The position numbers and the translations under genes were made by a program. Positions 55,714-64,000 of a stretch of 64,000 nt of DNA are shown piece after piece. Position 1 is the first letter of the stretch; the number at the start of each line of letters is the position of its first letter. The notes under the pieces are model-generated. The model saw only the letters and a list, made by a program, of their open reading frames with translations. It ran no database searches and was not told the DNA's origin. Source of the stretch: an uncultured Bacteroides sp. (GTDB taxonomy: Bacteria; Bacteroidota; Bacteroidia; Bacteroidales; Bacteroidaceae); assembly GCA_947646015.1 (NCBI GenBank), contig CANSEY010000017.1, positions 19,295-83,294 of the forward strand. The letters run 5' to 3'.

Positions 55714-55959
55714 ATGAACATTTATGTTGGAAACCTTAGCTACCGTGTTAAGGAAGCAGATCTGCAACAAGTTATGGAAGACTACGGAACAGTAACTTCT
55801 TGCAAAGTAATCATGGATCGCGAAACAGGCAAATCAAAAGGTTTCGGTTTCGTAGAAATCGCTGACGATGCAGCCGGTGCAAAGGCTATCGCCGAATTGA
55901 ACGGAGCTGAATACGAAGGTCGTACCATGGTGGTTAAAGAAGCCAGACCAAGAGAGTAA
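55714..55959 (+). CDS. RRM-type RNA-binding protein
   Basis: 81 residues, a single RNA recognition motif. RNP2 is IYVGNLSYRV at residues 3-12 and RNP1 is KSKGFGFVEIADD near 44. The Phe/Tyr stacking positions are kept. Small RRM proteins of this kind are abundant in Bacteroides, which lack Hfq, and are thought to act as global post-transcriptional regulators. A long T-rich upstream region and a strong terminator mark it as an independent transcript. The C-terminus has only VKEARPRE, with no Gly/Arg-rich tail. Confidence 0.95.
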   Translation: MNIYVGNLSYRVKEADLQQVMEDYGTVTSCKVIMDRETGKSKGFGFVEIADDAAGAKAIAELNGAEYEGRTMVVKEARPRE

Positions 55960-55984
55960 CGACAGAAAAACGAAATTAAAAAGA

Positions 55985-56021
55985 AACCTTTTACCCAAAG
56001 AGCCGGTAAAAGGTTTTTTTT
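55985..56021 (+). terminator. Terminator of the RRM gene
   Basis: AACCTTTTACC (55985-55995) and GGTAAAAGGTT (56005-56015), perfect 11-bp stem, then an unbroken run of T. Only 25 nt after the stop codon. Confidence 0.9.
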
Positions 56022-56077
56022 ATGTATTCTATGTCCGGTGACTATTCTCCGGCAGAACGGAAAGCGGAAATGCTTGG

Positions 56078-56839
56078 CTAATCTTTCAGCTGGAAGTCCT
56101 TGCGACGCAACACAAAACTGTTACTCAGGTATTTCTCACGCACAATTTTATTTTCTGCCAACTCCTCGGGAGTGCCTTGGAACAGAATCTTTCCTTCGAA
56201 CAGCAGATAGGCGCGATCGGTAATACTCAACGTTTCCTGCACATTATGGTCCGTTATCAGGATACCTATATTCTTATCCTTCAATTTCCAGACAATCTGC
56301 TGAATATCTTCTACGGCAATCGGGTCTACACCGGCAAACGGTTCATCGAGCATGATAAATTTAGGGTCGATGGCCAGGCAACGTGCTATCTCCGTACGGC
56401 GACGTTCACCACCGGACAACTGGGTACCCTTGTTCTTACGCACTTTCTGTAAACGGAACTCGGCTATCAGACTCTCAAGCTTATCTTTCTGATAATCGAG
56501 AGGCTTATTAGTCATTTCAAGCACGGAGGCAATGTTGTCCTCCACCGTCATCTGCCGGAAAACCGAAGCTTCCTGGGCCAAATATCCGATACCGGTCTGG
56601 GCACGTTTGTAAACAGGATATTTTGTTATTTCAAGATCATCCAGGAAAATACGGCCTTCATTCGGAGTAATCAATCCTACGGTCATATAGAACGAAGTAG
56701 TTTTCCCGGCACCGTTCGGCCCGAGCAAACCAACAATCTCGCCCTGCTTCACATTGATGGAAACATGGCTCACCACCGTACGCTTACCGTACTTTTTCAC
56801 CAAGTCTTCAGTACGAAGCACCATCTTGCTTTCTTCCAT
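56078..56839 (-). CDS. lptB: LPS export ABC transporter ATP-binding protein
   Basis: 254 residues from ATG 56839, chosen because a perfect -7 element lies just upstream; the frame is open to 56899 across the promoter. Walker A is [20 protein letters not shown], the signature is [20 protein letters not shown] and Walker B is [20 protein letters not shown]. The long Q-loop part [20 protein letters not shown] is specific to LptB. It powers extraction of LPS from the inner membrane with LptFG, which are not in the window. Confidence 0.94.
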   Translation of the reverse strand: MEESKMVLRTEDLVKKYGKRTVVSHVSINVKQGEIVGLLGPNGAGKTTSFYMTVGLITPNEGRIFLDDLEITKYPVYKRAQTGIGYLAQEASVFRQMTVEDNIASVLEMTNKPLDYQKDKLESLIAEFRLQKVRKNKGTQLSGGERRRTEIARCLAIDPKFIMLDEPFAGVDPIAVEDIQQIVWKLKDKNIGILITDHNVQETLSITDRAYLLFEGKILFQGTPEELAENKIVREKYLSNSFVLRRKDFQLKD

Positions 56840-56858
56840 ATCCTTTGTTATTTTGCGG

Positions 56859-56866
56859 CAAATGTA
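56859..56866 (-). promoter_or_regulatory. -7 element of lptB
   Basis: Minus strand TACATTTG (plus CAAATGTA). Predicted start about 12 nt before ATG 56839. No TTTG at the usual -33 spacing. Confidence 0.55.
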
Positions 56867-56888
56867 GCAAAAATAAGCCGAAAAAACG

Positions 56889-56896
56889 TACATTTG
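56889..56896 (+). promoter_or_regulatory. -7 element of mlaE
   Basis: TACATTTG on the plus strand, the same octamer as the lptB element, 19 bp before ATG 56915. Only 22 bp separate the two divergent -7 elements, so they may compete or be co-regulated. Confidence 0.55.
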
Positions 56897-56914
56897 CAAA
56901 CAAATATACGAGTT

Positions 56915-57658
56915 ATGATTAAAGCATTAAGAACCGTCGGCAGATACATCATGCTTATGGGGCGGACTTTTTCACGTCCCGAGCGTATGCGTATGTTCTT
57001 CCGGCAATATATCAAAGAGATAGAGCAACTGGGAGTAAACTCTATCGGCATCGTGCTGTTGATTTCATTCTTCATCGGAGCGGTGATCACCATCCAGATA
57101 AAATTAAACATCGAAAGCCCATGGATGCCCCGCTGGACGGTGGGATACGTCACCCGAGAGATTCTTCTGCTTGAATTCTCCTCCTCCATCATGTGTCTGA
57201 TCCTGGCCGGTAAAGTAGGGTCGAACATAGCTTCCGAGCTGGGCACCATGCGCGTGACGCAACAGATTGACGCACTTGAAATCATGGGAGTCAACTCCGC
57301 CAACTATCTGATATTACCCAAAATTACGGCAATGGTCACCATGATTCCTATTTTAGTGACTTTCAGTATCTTTGCAGGTATCATCGGAGCGTTTGCAACC
57401 TGCTGGTTCGGTGGTATCATGACGGCTACCGACCTTGAGTACGGACTTCAATACATGTTTGTAGAATGGTTTGTGTGGTGCGGCATCATCAAATCCCTGT
57501 TTTTTGCCTTTATCATTGCCAGCGTCTCCTCTTTCTTCGGCTATACCGTAGAAGGCGGTTCGATAGAAGTGGGAAAGGCATCTACCGATTCGGTGGTTTC
57601 CAGCAGCGTACTGATTTTGTTTGCCGACCTGGTATTAACTAAACTTTTAATGGGATGA
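56915..57658 (+). CDS. mlaE: MlaE-type lipid transport permease
   Basis: 247 residues from ATG 56915; the open frame upstream to 56765 overlaps lptB and the promoter and is not accepted. An N-terminal amphipathic part is followed by about five membrane helices (for example [20 protein letters not shown]). The family motif [20 protein letters not shown] is the cytoplasmic coupling element that contacts MlaF. It is part of the retrograde phospholipid transport (Mla) system that keeps the outer membrane asymmetric. Its stop overlaps the mlaF start (ATGA). Confidence 0.93.
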   Translation: MIKALRTVGRYIMLMGRTFSRPERMRMFFRQYIKEIEQLGVNSIGIVLLISFFIGAVITIQIKLNIESPWMPRWTVGYVTREILLLEFSSSIMCLILAGKVGSNIASELGTMRVTQQIDALEIMGVNSANYLILPKITAMVTMIPILVTFSIFAGIIGAFATCWFGGIMTATDLEYGLQYMFVEWFVWCGIIKSLFFAFIIASVSSFFGYTVEGGSIEVGKASTDSVVSSSVLILFADLVLTKLLMG

Positions 57659-58425
57659 TCGAAGTAAAAGGACTCTATAAATCATTCGAAGGCAAAACGG
57701 TATTGCATAATATCGACGCCACTTTCGAAAATGGAAAAACCAGCCTGATTATCGGACAGAGCGGTTCGGGAAAGACTGTACTGATGAAATGTATCGTCGG
57801 ATTGCTGACACCGGAAAAAGGAGAAGTGCTCTATGACGGACGCAACTTCCTGGCCATGGGGAAAAAAGAAAAGAAACACCTGCGACGCGAGATGGGAATG
57901 ATTTTTCAAAGCGCGGCGTTGTTCGACTCCATGTCTGTTTTGGATAATGTTATGTTTCCGCTCAACATGTTCGGCACCGACACCTTGCGCGAACAAACCA
58001 AACGGGCTATGTTCTGCCTCGACCGTGTCAACCTCACGGAAGCTAAAGATAAATTTCCCGGCGAAATCAGTGGAGGTATGCAGAAGCGTGTAGCCATTGC
58101 ACGGGCCATTGCACTGAACCCGCAGTATCTCTTTTGCGATGAACCGAACTCCGGACTCGACCCTAAAACTTCTTTAGTGATAGACGACCTGATTCATGAC
58201 ATCACACGGGAATACAACATGACTACCATCATCAACACCCACGACATGAACTCGGTAATGGGAATCGGTGAAAAGATTATCTACATTTATCAGGGAACCA
58301 AAGAATGGGAGGGCACAAAAGATGACATTTTCACATCCACCAACGAACAGTTGAATAACTTCATTTTCGCCTCCGACCTGCTGCGTAAAGTAAAGGATGT
58401 AGAAATACAAAACCTCGAAGGATAA
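57655..58425 (+). CDS. mlaF: MlaF-type ABC transporter ATP-binding protein
   Basis: 256 residues. Walker A SLIIGQSGSGKTVLMKCIVG, Q-loop MGMIFQSAALFDSMSVLDNV, signature FPGEISGGMQKRVAIARAIA, Walker B YLFCDEPNSGLDPKTSLVID and switch His in IINTHDMNSVMGIGEKI. The QSAALFDSMSV segment is typical for MlaF. Overlaps mlaE by four bases, so equal expression is expected. An MlaD-type substrate-binding gene does not follow; a terminator does, so that part must be elsewhere. Confidence 0.93.
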   Translation: MIEVKGLYKSFEGKTVLHNIDATFENGKTSLIIGQSGSGKTVLMKCIVGLLTPEKGEVLYDGRNFLAMGKKEKKHLRREMGMIFQSAALFDSMSVLDNVMFPLNMFGTDTLREQTKRAMFCLDRVNLTEAKDKFPGEISGGMQKRVAIARAIALNPQYLFCDEPNSGLDPKTSLVIDDLIHDITREYNMTTIINTHDMNSVMGIGEKIIYIYQGTKEWEGTKDDIFTSTNEQLNNFIFASDLLRKVKDVEIQNLEG

Positions 58426-58448
58426 TCCACTATCAGACTGAAATAGAA

Positions 58449-58487
58449 GGGCTCATGAATCATCACAATTCACGAGCCCACTTTTTG
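58449..58487 (+). terminator. Terminator of mlaEF
   Basis: GGGCTC (58449-58454) with GAGCCC (58474-58479), extended inside by TGAAT/ATTCA, followed by ACTTTTTG on the plus strand. Confidence 0.8.
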
Positions 58488-58656
58488 TTATAAAAAAACC
58501 AGTTAATAGAATCGACATATATCATCACGACATATTGACTGTCCTAAAGTTCTCAATAAAACTTAAAAAGAGAATAATTCCAATTACACTTCAGAGATAG
58601 CAAAAAAAATGCAGCAAAACATCACCGAAAACCGTGACAAATCAAAATAAATAGAA

Positions 58657-59304
58657 TCATTCGAGTTCTATCCATCCTTTTGACATTGCTTTCACTACCA
58701 TATCAATAGCATTCTTTGCACAGAACTTTTGAATCAGCCTCTTACGAAATGTCTCAACAGTATTCTCCGAGATTTTTAATTCGGCAGCCACTTCGTGCGT
58801 ATTACATCCCCTCGCAACAGCTTTCAGTACATCGAGCTCTCGCTTTGTAGGGATATCTTTCGAGTGAATTTGTACAGGACTGAGACTTAGCTTTTGACGA
58901 ATAGATTGAAACCGCGGACAAGTATAGGGATTTCCTTCAAGCACGCTTTTCACGGCATTTTCAAACTCTACCGCTTCGGATGATTTAAGGATCACAGCAT
59001 TCACTTTCTGGCGAATCAAACGATTGATAATCCAGATTTCCTCATGCATAGTACTAATAATAATACGCGCACTCTCGTTAATCTCACGAATCATATCAAC
59101 CAGATCGAATCCTGATATATCAGGAAGATTCACATCCAACACATAGATGTCATAATCCCGCTCTCCAATCAGCTCGGCAGCTTTTGCCCCCGAAGTCACC
59201 GCATCGGCAACTCTGACATCAGGGACCGACTCCAGCATACGCCGCATTCCTTCAAGAACCAGTGCATGATCGTCAACTAATAGTATTTCTGCCTTCGCTT
59301 CCAT
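58657..59304 (-). CDS. LuxR/NarL-type response regulator
   Basis: 215 residues. Receiver domain (1-120): acidic pair D11-D12, phosphoacceptor D57 in YDIYVLDVNLPDISGFDLVD, switch Ser/Thr in ARIIISTMHEE, and Lys in NAVILKSSEA. The C-terminal HTH (about 150-210) is IPTKRELDVLKAVARGCNTH followed by EVAAELKISENTVETFRKRL. No sensor kinase is adjacent, so it is an orphan. Transcribed after the der terminator and ended by the gap before mlaF. Target genes unknown. Confidence 0.9.
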   Translation of the reverse strand: MEAKAEILLVDDHALVLEGMRRMLESVPDVRVADAVTSGAKAAELIGERDYDIYVLDVNLPDISGFDLVDMIREINESARIIISTMHEEIWIINRLIRQKVNAVILKSSEAVEFENAVKSVLEGNPYTCPRFQSIRQKLSLSPVQIHSKDIPTKRELDVLKAVARGCNTHEVAAELKISENTVETFRKRLIQKFCAKNAIDMVVKAMSKGWIELE

Positions 59305-59407
59305 GTAGCCTTTGTCTGTATTTATGGTTTGCTTCTTTTTGCTCTGTACAAATATAAATAAAAAGCATTACATAAGAAACAAAAAGAATCAATTATTTCA
59401 ATTATTA

Positions 59408-59444
59408 CGGGCAAAAAGAAAGCCGGATTCTTCATCATCCGGCT
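59408..59444 (-). terminator. Terminator downstream of der
   Basis: AGCCGGAT (59421-59428) pairs with ATCCGGCT (59437-59444); in minus direction TTTCTTTTTGCCC follows. It separates der from the response regulator. Confidence 0.8.
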
Positions 59445-59480
59445 CTTATATTCATATATCAATTAAATTCGACACAAAAT

Positions 59481-60794
59481 TTACTTCTGTCTGATATAAA
59501 TATTAATGGGAGTTCCACTCAAATCCCACTTTTCACGCATCTTGTTTTCCAGGAACCTTCTATAAGGCTCTTTCACATACTGCGGCAGATTGGCGAAAAA
59601 GACAAACGAAGGTACTTGCGTATTAGGCAACTGAGTGACATATTTAATTTTGATGTATTTTCCCTTAGTTGCAGGAGGCGGATAAGCCTCGATCAACGGA
59701 AGCATCTCTTCATTCAAGCGGGCTGTAGGGATTTTAATCATTCGATTCTCATAAACCTTGCGTGCTTCTTCAAGCACTTTGAGGATTCTCTGCTTTGTCA
59801 ATGCCGACGCAAATACTATAGGAAAATCAACAAAAGGAGCAAAACGTGAACGAATGGCTTCTTCGAAAGTCTTCATGACTTTATCAGTCTTGTTTTCTAC
59901 AAGATCCCATTTGTTGACGACTACCACCAGGCCTTTCGAGTTTTTCTGAATCAACGAAAAGATATTTAAGTCTTGACTTTCTATACCACGGGTCGCATCC
60001 ACCATCAAAATACATACATCGGCTCCCTCGATAGCACGAATAGAACGAACTACAGAATAATACTCCAGATCCTCGTTCACTTTATTCTTTTTACGAATGC
60101 CGGCCGTATCTACCAAGTAGAAATCGAAACCGAACTTATTGTAACGAGTATAAATTGAGTCACGTGTTGTTCCGGCTATTTCCGTAACAATGTTACGTTC
60201 TTCACCGATAAAAGCATTCACGATAGATGACTTTCCGGCATTGGGACGTCCTACCACTGCAAAACGTGGGATATCTTCATCCAGAATCTCATCAGATTCT
60301 TTCTTGAATTTACTAACAATCAAATCCATCAGATCACCCGTACCACTACCACTAATCGCAGAAATACAATACGGATCGCCCAGTCCTAACCGATAAAACT
60401 CAGGAGCATTGTATCGTAGCTCATGGTTATCAGTCTTATTGGCTACCATAATAACCGGACTCTTGGCCCGACGCAATATAGCGGCTACCTGCATATCCAA
60501 ATCTGTCACTCCGTTTGTCACATCCACTACAAACAGAATTACGTCCGCCTCGTCCACTGCCATCAATACCTGCTTGCGTATTTCCTCTTCGAATATATCG
60601 TCAGAGTTCACCACCCATCCACCGGTATCAACAACAGAAAACTCCCGTCCTAACCATTCGGATTTACCATACTGCCTATCACGGGTAGTACCCGCTTCAT
60701 CGTTCACAATTGCCTGACGGGTCTTCGTCAAACGATTAAATAAGGTAGACTTGCCCACATTGGGTCGTCCTACGATTGCAACTAAATTTCCCAT
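59481..60794 (-). CDS. der: Ribosome-assembly GTPase Der (EngA)
   Basis: 437 residues with two consecutive G domains: G1 in [20 protein letters not shown] (about 5-24) and again in [20 protein letters not shown] (near 179). G3 elements are VVDTGGW and [12 protein letters not shown]4 elements NKTD and [11 protein letters not shown]-terminal KH-like domain ends with [13 protein letters not shown]. It is needed for maturation of the 50S subunit. It begins about 50 nt after era, in the same transcript. Confidence 0.96.
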   Translation of the reverse strand: MGNLVAIVGRPNVGKSTLFNRLTKTRQAIVNDEAGTTRDRQYGKSEWLGREFSVVDTGGWVVNSDDIFEEEIRKQVLMAVDEADVILFVVDVTNGVTDLDMQVAAILRRAKSPVIMVANKTDNHELRYNAPEFYRLGLGDPYCISAISGSGTGDLMDLIVSKFKKESDEILDEDIPRFAVVGRPNAGKSSIVNAFIGEERNIVTEIAGTTRDSIYTRYNKFGFDFYLVDTAGIRKKNKVNEDLEYYSVVRSIRAIEGADVCILMVDATRGIESQDLNIFSLIQKNSKGLVVVVNKWDLVENKTDKVMKTFEEAIRSRFAPFVDFPIVFASALTKQRILKVLEEARKVYENRMIKIPTARLNEEMLPLIEAYPPPATKGKYIKIKYVTQLPNTQVPSFVFFANLPQYVKEPYRRFLENKMREKWDLSGTPINIYIRQK

Positions 60795-60846
60795 AGTTTA
60801 CACACTTTATTTTTGCGACTATCACAGTCGTATGAATTTTCTTTTT

Positions 60847-61728
60847 TTAATCTAACTGATAGCCAAAATTCCGCAACTCCTTATCTGAACTGCGCCAATC
60901 TTTGTCTACTTTCACATACGTTTCCAGGAAAACAGTTTTTCCGAAAAAACGTTCCAGATCGCGTCGTGCCTCAGTAGCCACCTTCTTCAGGGCCTTACCC
61001 TGTTTTCCAATAATAATGCCTTTCTGAGAATCACGTTCTACATAAATCACAGCATGAATATGTATCTTCTTTGCATCTTCCTTAAATTCCTCCACTACTA
61101 CTTCTACCGAATAGGGAATCTCCTTATCATAATACAACAAGATCTTTTCACGGATTATCTCGTTAACAAAAAAACGGGCTGGCTTATCAGTCCATTGATC
61201 CTTATCAAAATAAGGGGGGGAATCAGGCAAGAGGTCTTTGATCCGCTTCATCACATAGTCTACATTAAACTTCGTAGCTGCCGAAATCGGAATAATTTCA
61301 GCTTGCGGAAGCAACTCTTTCCACTCTTCTACCAGTTTCACAAGCTTTTCCTGATCAGTCAGGTCTATTTTATTAATCAACAACAAAATAGGTGCCGACT
61401 GCTGACGTACTTTCTGAATAAATTCGTTATTCTTATCAGGAGTTTCAATCACGTCTGTCACATAAAGCAAGACATCTGCATCAGCCAATGCTGAAGTAGA
61501 GAAGTTCAGCATAGATTCCTGTAACTTATAATTAGGTTTCAATACCCCCGGAGTATCCGAAAAAACAATCTGCATATCATCCGTATTATAGATACCCATA
61601 ATCCGGTGACGAGTAGTCTGCGCCTTAAACGTAGCAATCGAGATACGTTCGCCTACCAACACATTCATCAGTGTCGATTTACCCACATTGGGATTTCCTA
61701 CTATATTTACAAAACCAGCTTTATGCAT
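60847..61728 (-). CDS. era: Ribosome-assembly GTPase Era
   Basis: 293 residues from ATG 61728 (MHKAGFVNIVGNPNVGKST); the frame is open to 61764, but the family begins with the G1 loop within about 12 residues. Motifs: G1 GNPNVGKST, G3 FSDTPGV, G4 LLINKIDLTDQEKL. The C-terminal KH RNA-binding domain has SQKGIIIGKQGKALKKVATE. It acts in 16S rRNA 3' end maturation and 30S assembly. Paired here with der, another GTPase of the same class. Confidence 0.95.
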   Translation of the reverse strand: MHKAGFVNIVGNPNVGKSTLMNVLVGERISIATFKAQTTRHRIMGIYNTDDMQIVFSDTPGVLKPNYKLQESMLNFSTSALADADVLLYVTDVIETPDKNNEFIQKVRQQSAPILLLINKIDLTDQEKLVKLVEEWKELLPQAEIIPISAATKFNVDYVMKRIKDLLPDSPPYFDKDQWTDKPARFFVNEIIREKILLYYDKEIPYSVEVVVEEFKEDAKKIHIHAVIYVERDSQKGIIIGKQGKALKKVATEARRDLERFFGKTVFLETYVKVDKDWRSSDKELRNFGYQLD

Positions 61729-61815
61729 CGTCTTCCATTTATTGATTGAGACAAAAAAACGCATCGAATCGAAATAGGATGCGTTTTATGTGATTTATAT
61801 TAGCAACTGTCGTCA

Positions 61816-62823
61816 CTATTCTTTTTTCCCGTCGTAACCCCATTTCACATACACGGCTCCCCAGGTAAACCCTGCACCAAACGCAGTGAAAATGATGTTA
61901 TCGCCTTTCTTAAGTTTCTCTTCAAAATCCCAGATACACAAAGGCAGAGTACCTGCACTCGTGTTACCGTAATGCTGAATATCTACCAGAACTTTCTCCA
62001 TCGGAACTTCCATGCGATGAGCTACCGCTTCGATGATGCGCATATTGGCTTGATGGGGAACAATCCAGTCGATGTTATCTTTCGTCAGACCATTCTTTTC
62101 TGCTATAGCTGCACTCACATCAGACATGTTTGAAACAGCATATTTAAATACTGTTCTACCTTCTTGGTGAATGTAATGCATCTTATTGTCAACAGTGAAA
62201 TAGGAAGGAGGACAAACCGAACCGCCCGCTTTCATATGGAGGAAAGGCAATCCCTTACCATCAGTTCTCAAGATAGCATCCATAATTCCCAGATCTTCTG
62301 TAGTCGGTTCAACCATAAAGGCTGCCGCTCCATCGCCAAAGATGGGACATGTTGCACGCTCTGTGTAATCTACCATTGATGACATCTTATCTGCACCAAC
62401 AATGATTATCTTTTTATATCGTCCCGAACGGATAAAATTGGCTGCTGTTTCCATCAAAAACAAGAATCCGCTACAAGCGGCTTGCAGATCGAAAGCAAAA
62501 GCATTTTTTAGTCCGAGTTTATCACAAAGAATAGAAGCTGTTGAGGGGAAATGATAGTCAGGAGTAGTAGTTGCAACGATAACCAAATCAATATCATCAG
62601 GATTCGAACCCGTTTTTTTCATCAACTGTTTAGCTGCCTTACGGGCCATGTACGAAGTACCTAATCCTTCTTCGTTCAGTATTCGTCTTTCTTTTACTCC
62701 AATACGAGTCATAATCCACTCGTCATTGGTATCCACCATCTTAGATATCTCGTCATTTGTCAAGACATAATCAGGTACATATCCTCCGACTCCTGTGATT
62801 ACTGCATTTATTTTTTCCATCAA
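61816..62823 (-). CDS. fabH: 3-oxoacyl-ACP synthase III
   Basis: 335 residues. It condenses acetyl-CoA or a branched primer with malonyl-ACP to start fatty-acid synthesis. Thiolase fold with catalytic Cys in [20 protein letters not shown], His in [20 protein letters not shown] and Asn in [21 protein letters not shown]-terminal [21 protein letters not shown]1 or M2 can be the start. It follows rpmF across a hairpin-bearing gap of 94 nt. The rpmF-fabH neighbourhood is ancient and widespread. Confidence 0.96.
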   Translation of the reverse strand: MMEKINAVITGVGGYVPDYVLTNDEISKMVDTNDEWIMTRIGVKERRILNEEGLGTSYMARKAAKQLMKKTGSNPDDIDLVIVATTTPDYHFPSTASILCDKLGLKNAFAFDLQAACSGFLFLMETAANFIRSGRYKKIIIVGADKMSSMVDYTERATCPIFGDGAAAFMVEPTTEDLGIMDAILRTDGKGLPFLHMKAGGSVCPPSYFTVDNKMHYIHQEGRTVFKYAVSNMSDVSAAIAEKNGLTKDNIDWIVPHQANMRIIEAVAHRMEVPMEKVLVDIQHYGNTSAGTLPLCIWDFEEKLKKGDNIIFTAFGAGFTWGAVYVKWGYDGKKE

Positions 62824-62860
62824 TTCTGTTTTAATTTAGCAATACATCTAATACTTAAAG

Positions 62861-62887
62861 CAGCCGGAGAGCAATGCCCTCTGGCTG
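62861..62887 (-). terminator. Hairpin between rpmF and fabH
   Basis: CAGCCGGAGAG (62861-62871) pairs with CTCTGGCTG (62879-62887) with small bulges; no long T run follows. Likely partial terminator or processing site that sets the ratio of ribosomal protein to FabH. Confidence 0.5.
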
Positions 62888-62917
62888 TTTGATAAGTATA
62901 AGCTTATTCAGACTGCA

Positions 62918-63103
62918 TTATACAGCAGCTTCTTTTTCAATTGCCAGCTTACCTCTATAGTATCCGCAAGCGCCGCATACTGTATGGTAAACATGCCATT
63001 CACCGCAGTTTGGGCAAATAGCCAATGTAGGAGCTACTGCTTTATCATGAGTTCTTCTCTTTGCAGTTCTTGTTTTTGATTGTCTTCTCTTAGGATGTGC
63101 CAT
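62918..63103 (-). CDS. rpmF: 50S ribosomal protein L32
   Basis: 61 residues. Basic N-terminus MAHPKRRQSKTRTAKRRTHD typical of L32 and a zinc-type C4 site, CPNCGEWHVYHTVCGACGYY. It starts 13 nt after the YceD-like gene, the usual order. Complete. Confidence 0.97.
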   Translation of the reverse strand: MAHPKRRQSKTRTAKRRTHDKAVAPTLAICPNCGEWHVYHTVCGACGYYRGKLAIEKEAAV

Positions 63104-63116
63104 TTTCTTTTAAACT

Positions 63117-63692
63117 TTAATTATTATCTAATATTTTTTTTAATTCATTCCAGCGCGGATCAATCTGTTCCTCCGCTTCATCTTCCACAACGATATCCTC
63201 ACCAGCGCCAAAAGATTCTTCAGCATCGTCATCACCACTTGTTCTCAGGTGTTTATTCAGCTTACTGGTCACAGCTTTATTACACTTGCCCGGGGCATGT
63301 ACATGCTTCATCGGGATAGCCAAAGCTATAAACTCATACATAAACCAAGCCACATTGATCTCCCCCTCTTCTTCAGGGATCACAATCAGGTTATCTCCCT
63401 CCTCAGCATATTCATGGCCAAATTTTACCATCAACTTATCAGAAGAAGTAACCGGTTGTTCCATTTCATCCAGACAACGGTCACATGGTACCCATACGAT
63501 ACCTTCAGTCTGGAAACTCAACTCAAAAGCACGAGAGGTCTTTTTAACGGTCAACTCTACATTGACTTTACCTTTCTGAACTTCAGGGCCATCAATATGA
63601 GCGAAAAAAAGATTGTCAAGTAGAAACTCATATTTGCATGAGTCTGCTTGCATTCCTTTCAAATCAATTTTGTATTTATCAAACTTTCCCAA
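63117..63692 (-). CDS. DUF177/YceD family protein
   Basis: 191 residues. An N-terminal beta-rich part precedes VPCDRCLDEMEQPVTSSDKL (the CxxCL motif shared by the family). An acidic C-terminal region leads into EEQIDPRWNELKKILDNN, where DPRWxxLxxL is the other family hallmark. YceD proteins are linked to 23S rRNA processing and always sit before rpmF. First gene of the yceD-rpmF-fabH-era-der block. Its ATG is 23 nt after a perfect -7 element. Confidence 0.92.
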   Translation of the reverse strand: MGKFDKYKIDLKGMQADSCKYEFLLDNLFFAHIDGPEVQKGKVNVELTVKKTSRAFELSFQTEGIVWVPCDRCLDEMEQPVTSSDKLMVKFGHEYAEEGDNLIVIPEEEGEINVAWFMYEFIALAIPMKHVHAPGKCNKAVTSKLNKHLRTSGDDDAEESFGAGEDIVVEDEAEEQIDPRWNELKKILDNN

Positions 63693-63714
63693 AGCTTCTC
63701 TTTTTTAATCGTTG

Positions 63715-63722
63715 CAAAGGTA
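63715..63722 (-). promoter_or_regulatory. -7 element of the yceD-rpmF transcript
   Basis: Minus strand TACCTTTG. A second perfect element, TATCTTTG (plus 63800-63807), with TTTG 23 bp further upstream (plus 63831-63834), could be a distal promoter. Confidence 0.6.
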
Positions 63723-64000
63723 CAAAAAAAGCCCAAACGTTATGTACTACTTAACTAATTTTCATCTGAATCTTAAGTTAGTAGACATAATTCGGGCGAC
63801 AAAGATACGAATAATAATCCTCATAACATACAAATTATCAGTAAATATTCGTATTTTAAATAGTATTTTATTTATAACCCGCTTTCCCTACTCCCAGGGT
63901 CAGAGTAGAAACAGGGCAGCCCGGCGCTCCCTTTCCTTCCCCCCCGTATAAAACAAGTCATCCCCTCCGATCTTTCGACCGAAGGGGATGAACCATCTGA
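63723..64000. other. Right-edge interval
   Basis: Contains the distal promoter-like element near 63800 and, at 63958-63991, a hairpin TCATCCCCT/AGGGGATGA that is probably the terminator of a gene beyond the edge. No gene seen. Confidence 0.5.

Overview
The window reads as a piece of a Bacteroides chromosome, almost certainly Bacteroides fragilis. Promoters follow the Bacteroidetes pattern (TTTG, 19-21 bp, TAnnTTTG), housekeeping proteins are Bacteroides-like, and position 37462 encodes the secreted ubiquitin homologue known from B. fragilis (BfUbb). Nearly all genes lie on the minus strand.

Layout. 1-5000: carB (cut by the left edge) with a long leader holding a 36-codon ORF and an intrinsic terminator, then divergent trpS and an OmpA-type porin. 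5062-26290: one large minus-strand region encoding a GG-Bacteroidales RiPP system. It has two double-glycine precursor peptides, each followed by a secreted aspartyl protease/PDZ lipoprotein, three consecutive radical-SAM-type maturases, three short LanC-like proteins, two interleaved glycosyltransferases, and a further sugar module (CMP-sugar synthetase, fused glycosyltransferase, GT10 fucosyltransferase, GT2, sulfotransferase). It ends with a C39-peptidase ABC exporter and its HlyD partner. The maturase/precursor half (15-26 kb) is visibly more AT-rich than the sugar/export half (5-15 kb), so the locus looks like a mosaic.

26484-37274: a membrane-anchored TPR/HTH regulator, five six-bladed beta-propeller lipoproteins in tandem, and decaying pieces of related genes (a 384-bp copy of the protease C-terminus, a propeller tail, a propeller fragment next to a deleted S41 peptidase). 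Two propeller genes share a palindrome, TACGAA-N3-TTCGTA, at an identical distance from their start codons.

37275-39250: a very AT-rich island with ubb and about 1.4 kb without convincing genes. 39251-47012: an envelope/repair operon (three parvulin-type PPIases, an OstA/LptA-like protein, a small membrane protein, mutL). 47157-54475: guaB, recQ, clpX, clpP, tig. 54476-55713: a gap that holds an orphan plus-strand terminator. 55714-64000: an RRM protein, lptB diverging from mlaE-mlaF, a LuxR-type response regulator, and a yceD-rpmF-fabH-era-der block.

Working model (inference). Precursors are modified in the cytoplasm by the radical SAM and LanC-like proteins and possibly glycosylated. The leader is cut after GG by the C39 domain during export through ABC/HlyD, and the paired aspartyl proteases act on the product or a target in the envelope. 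The regulator and propeller lipoproteins would belong to the sensing side of the same system.
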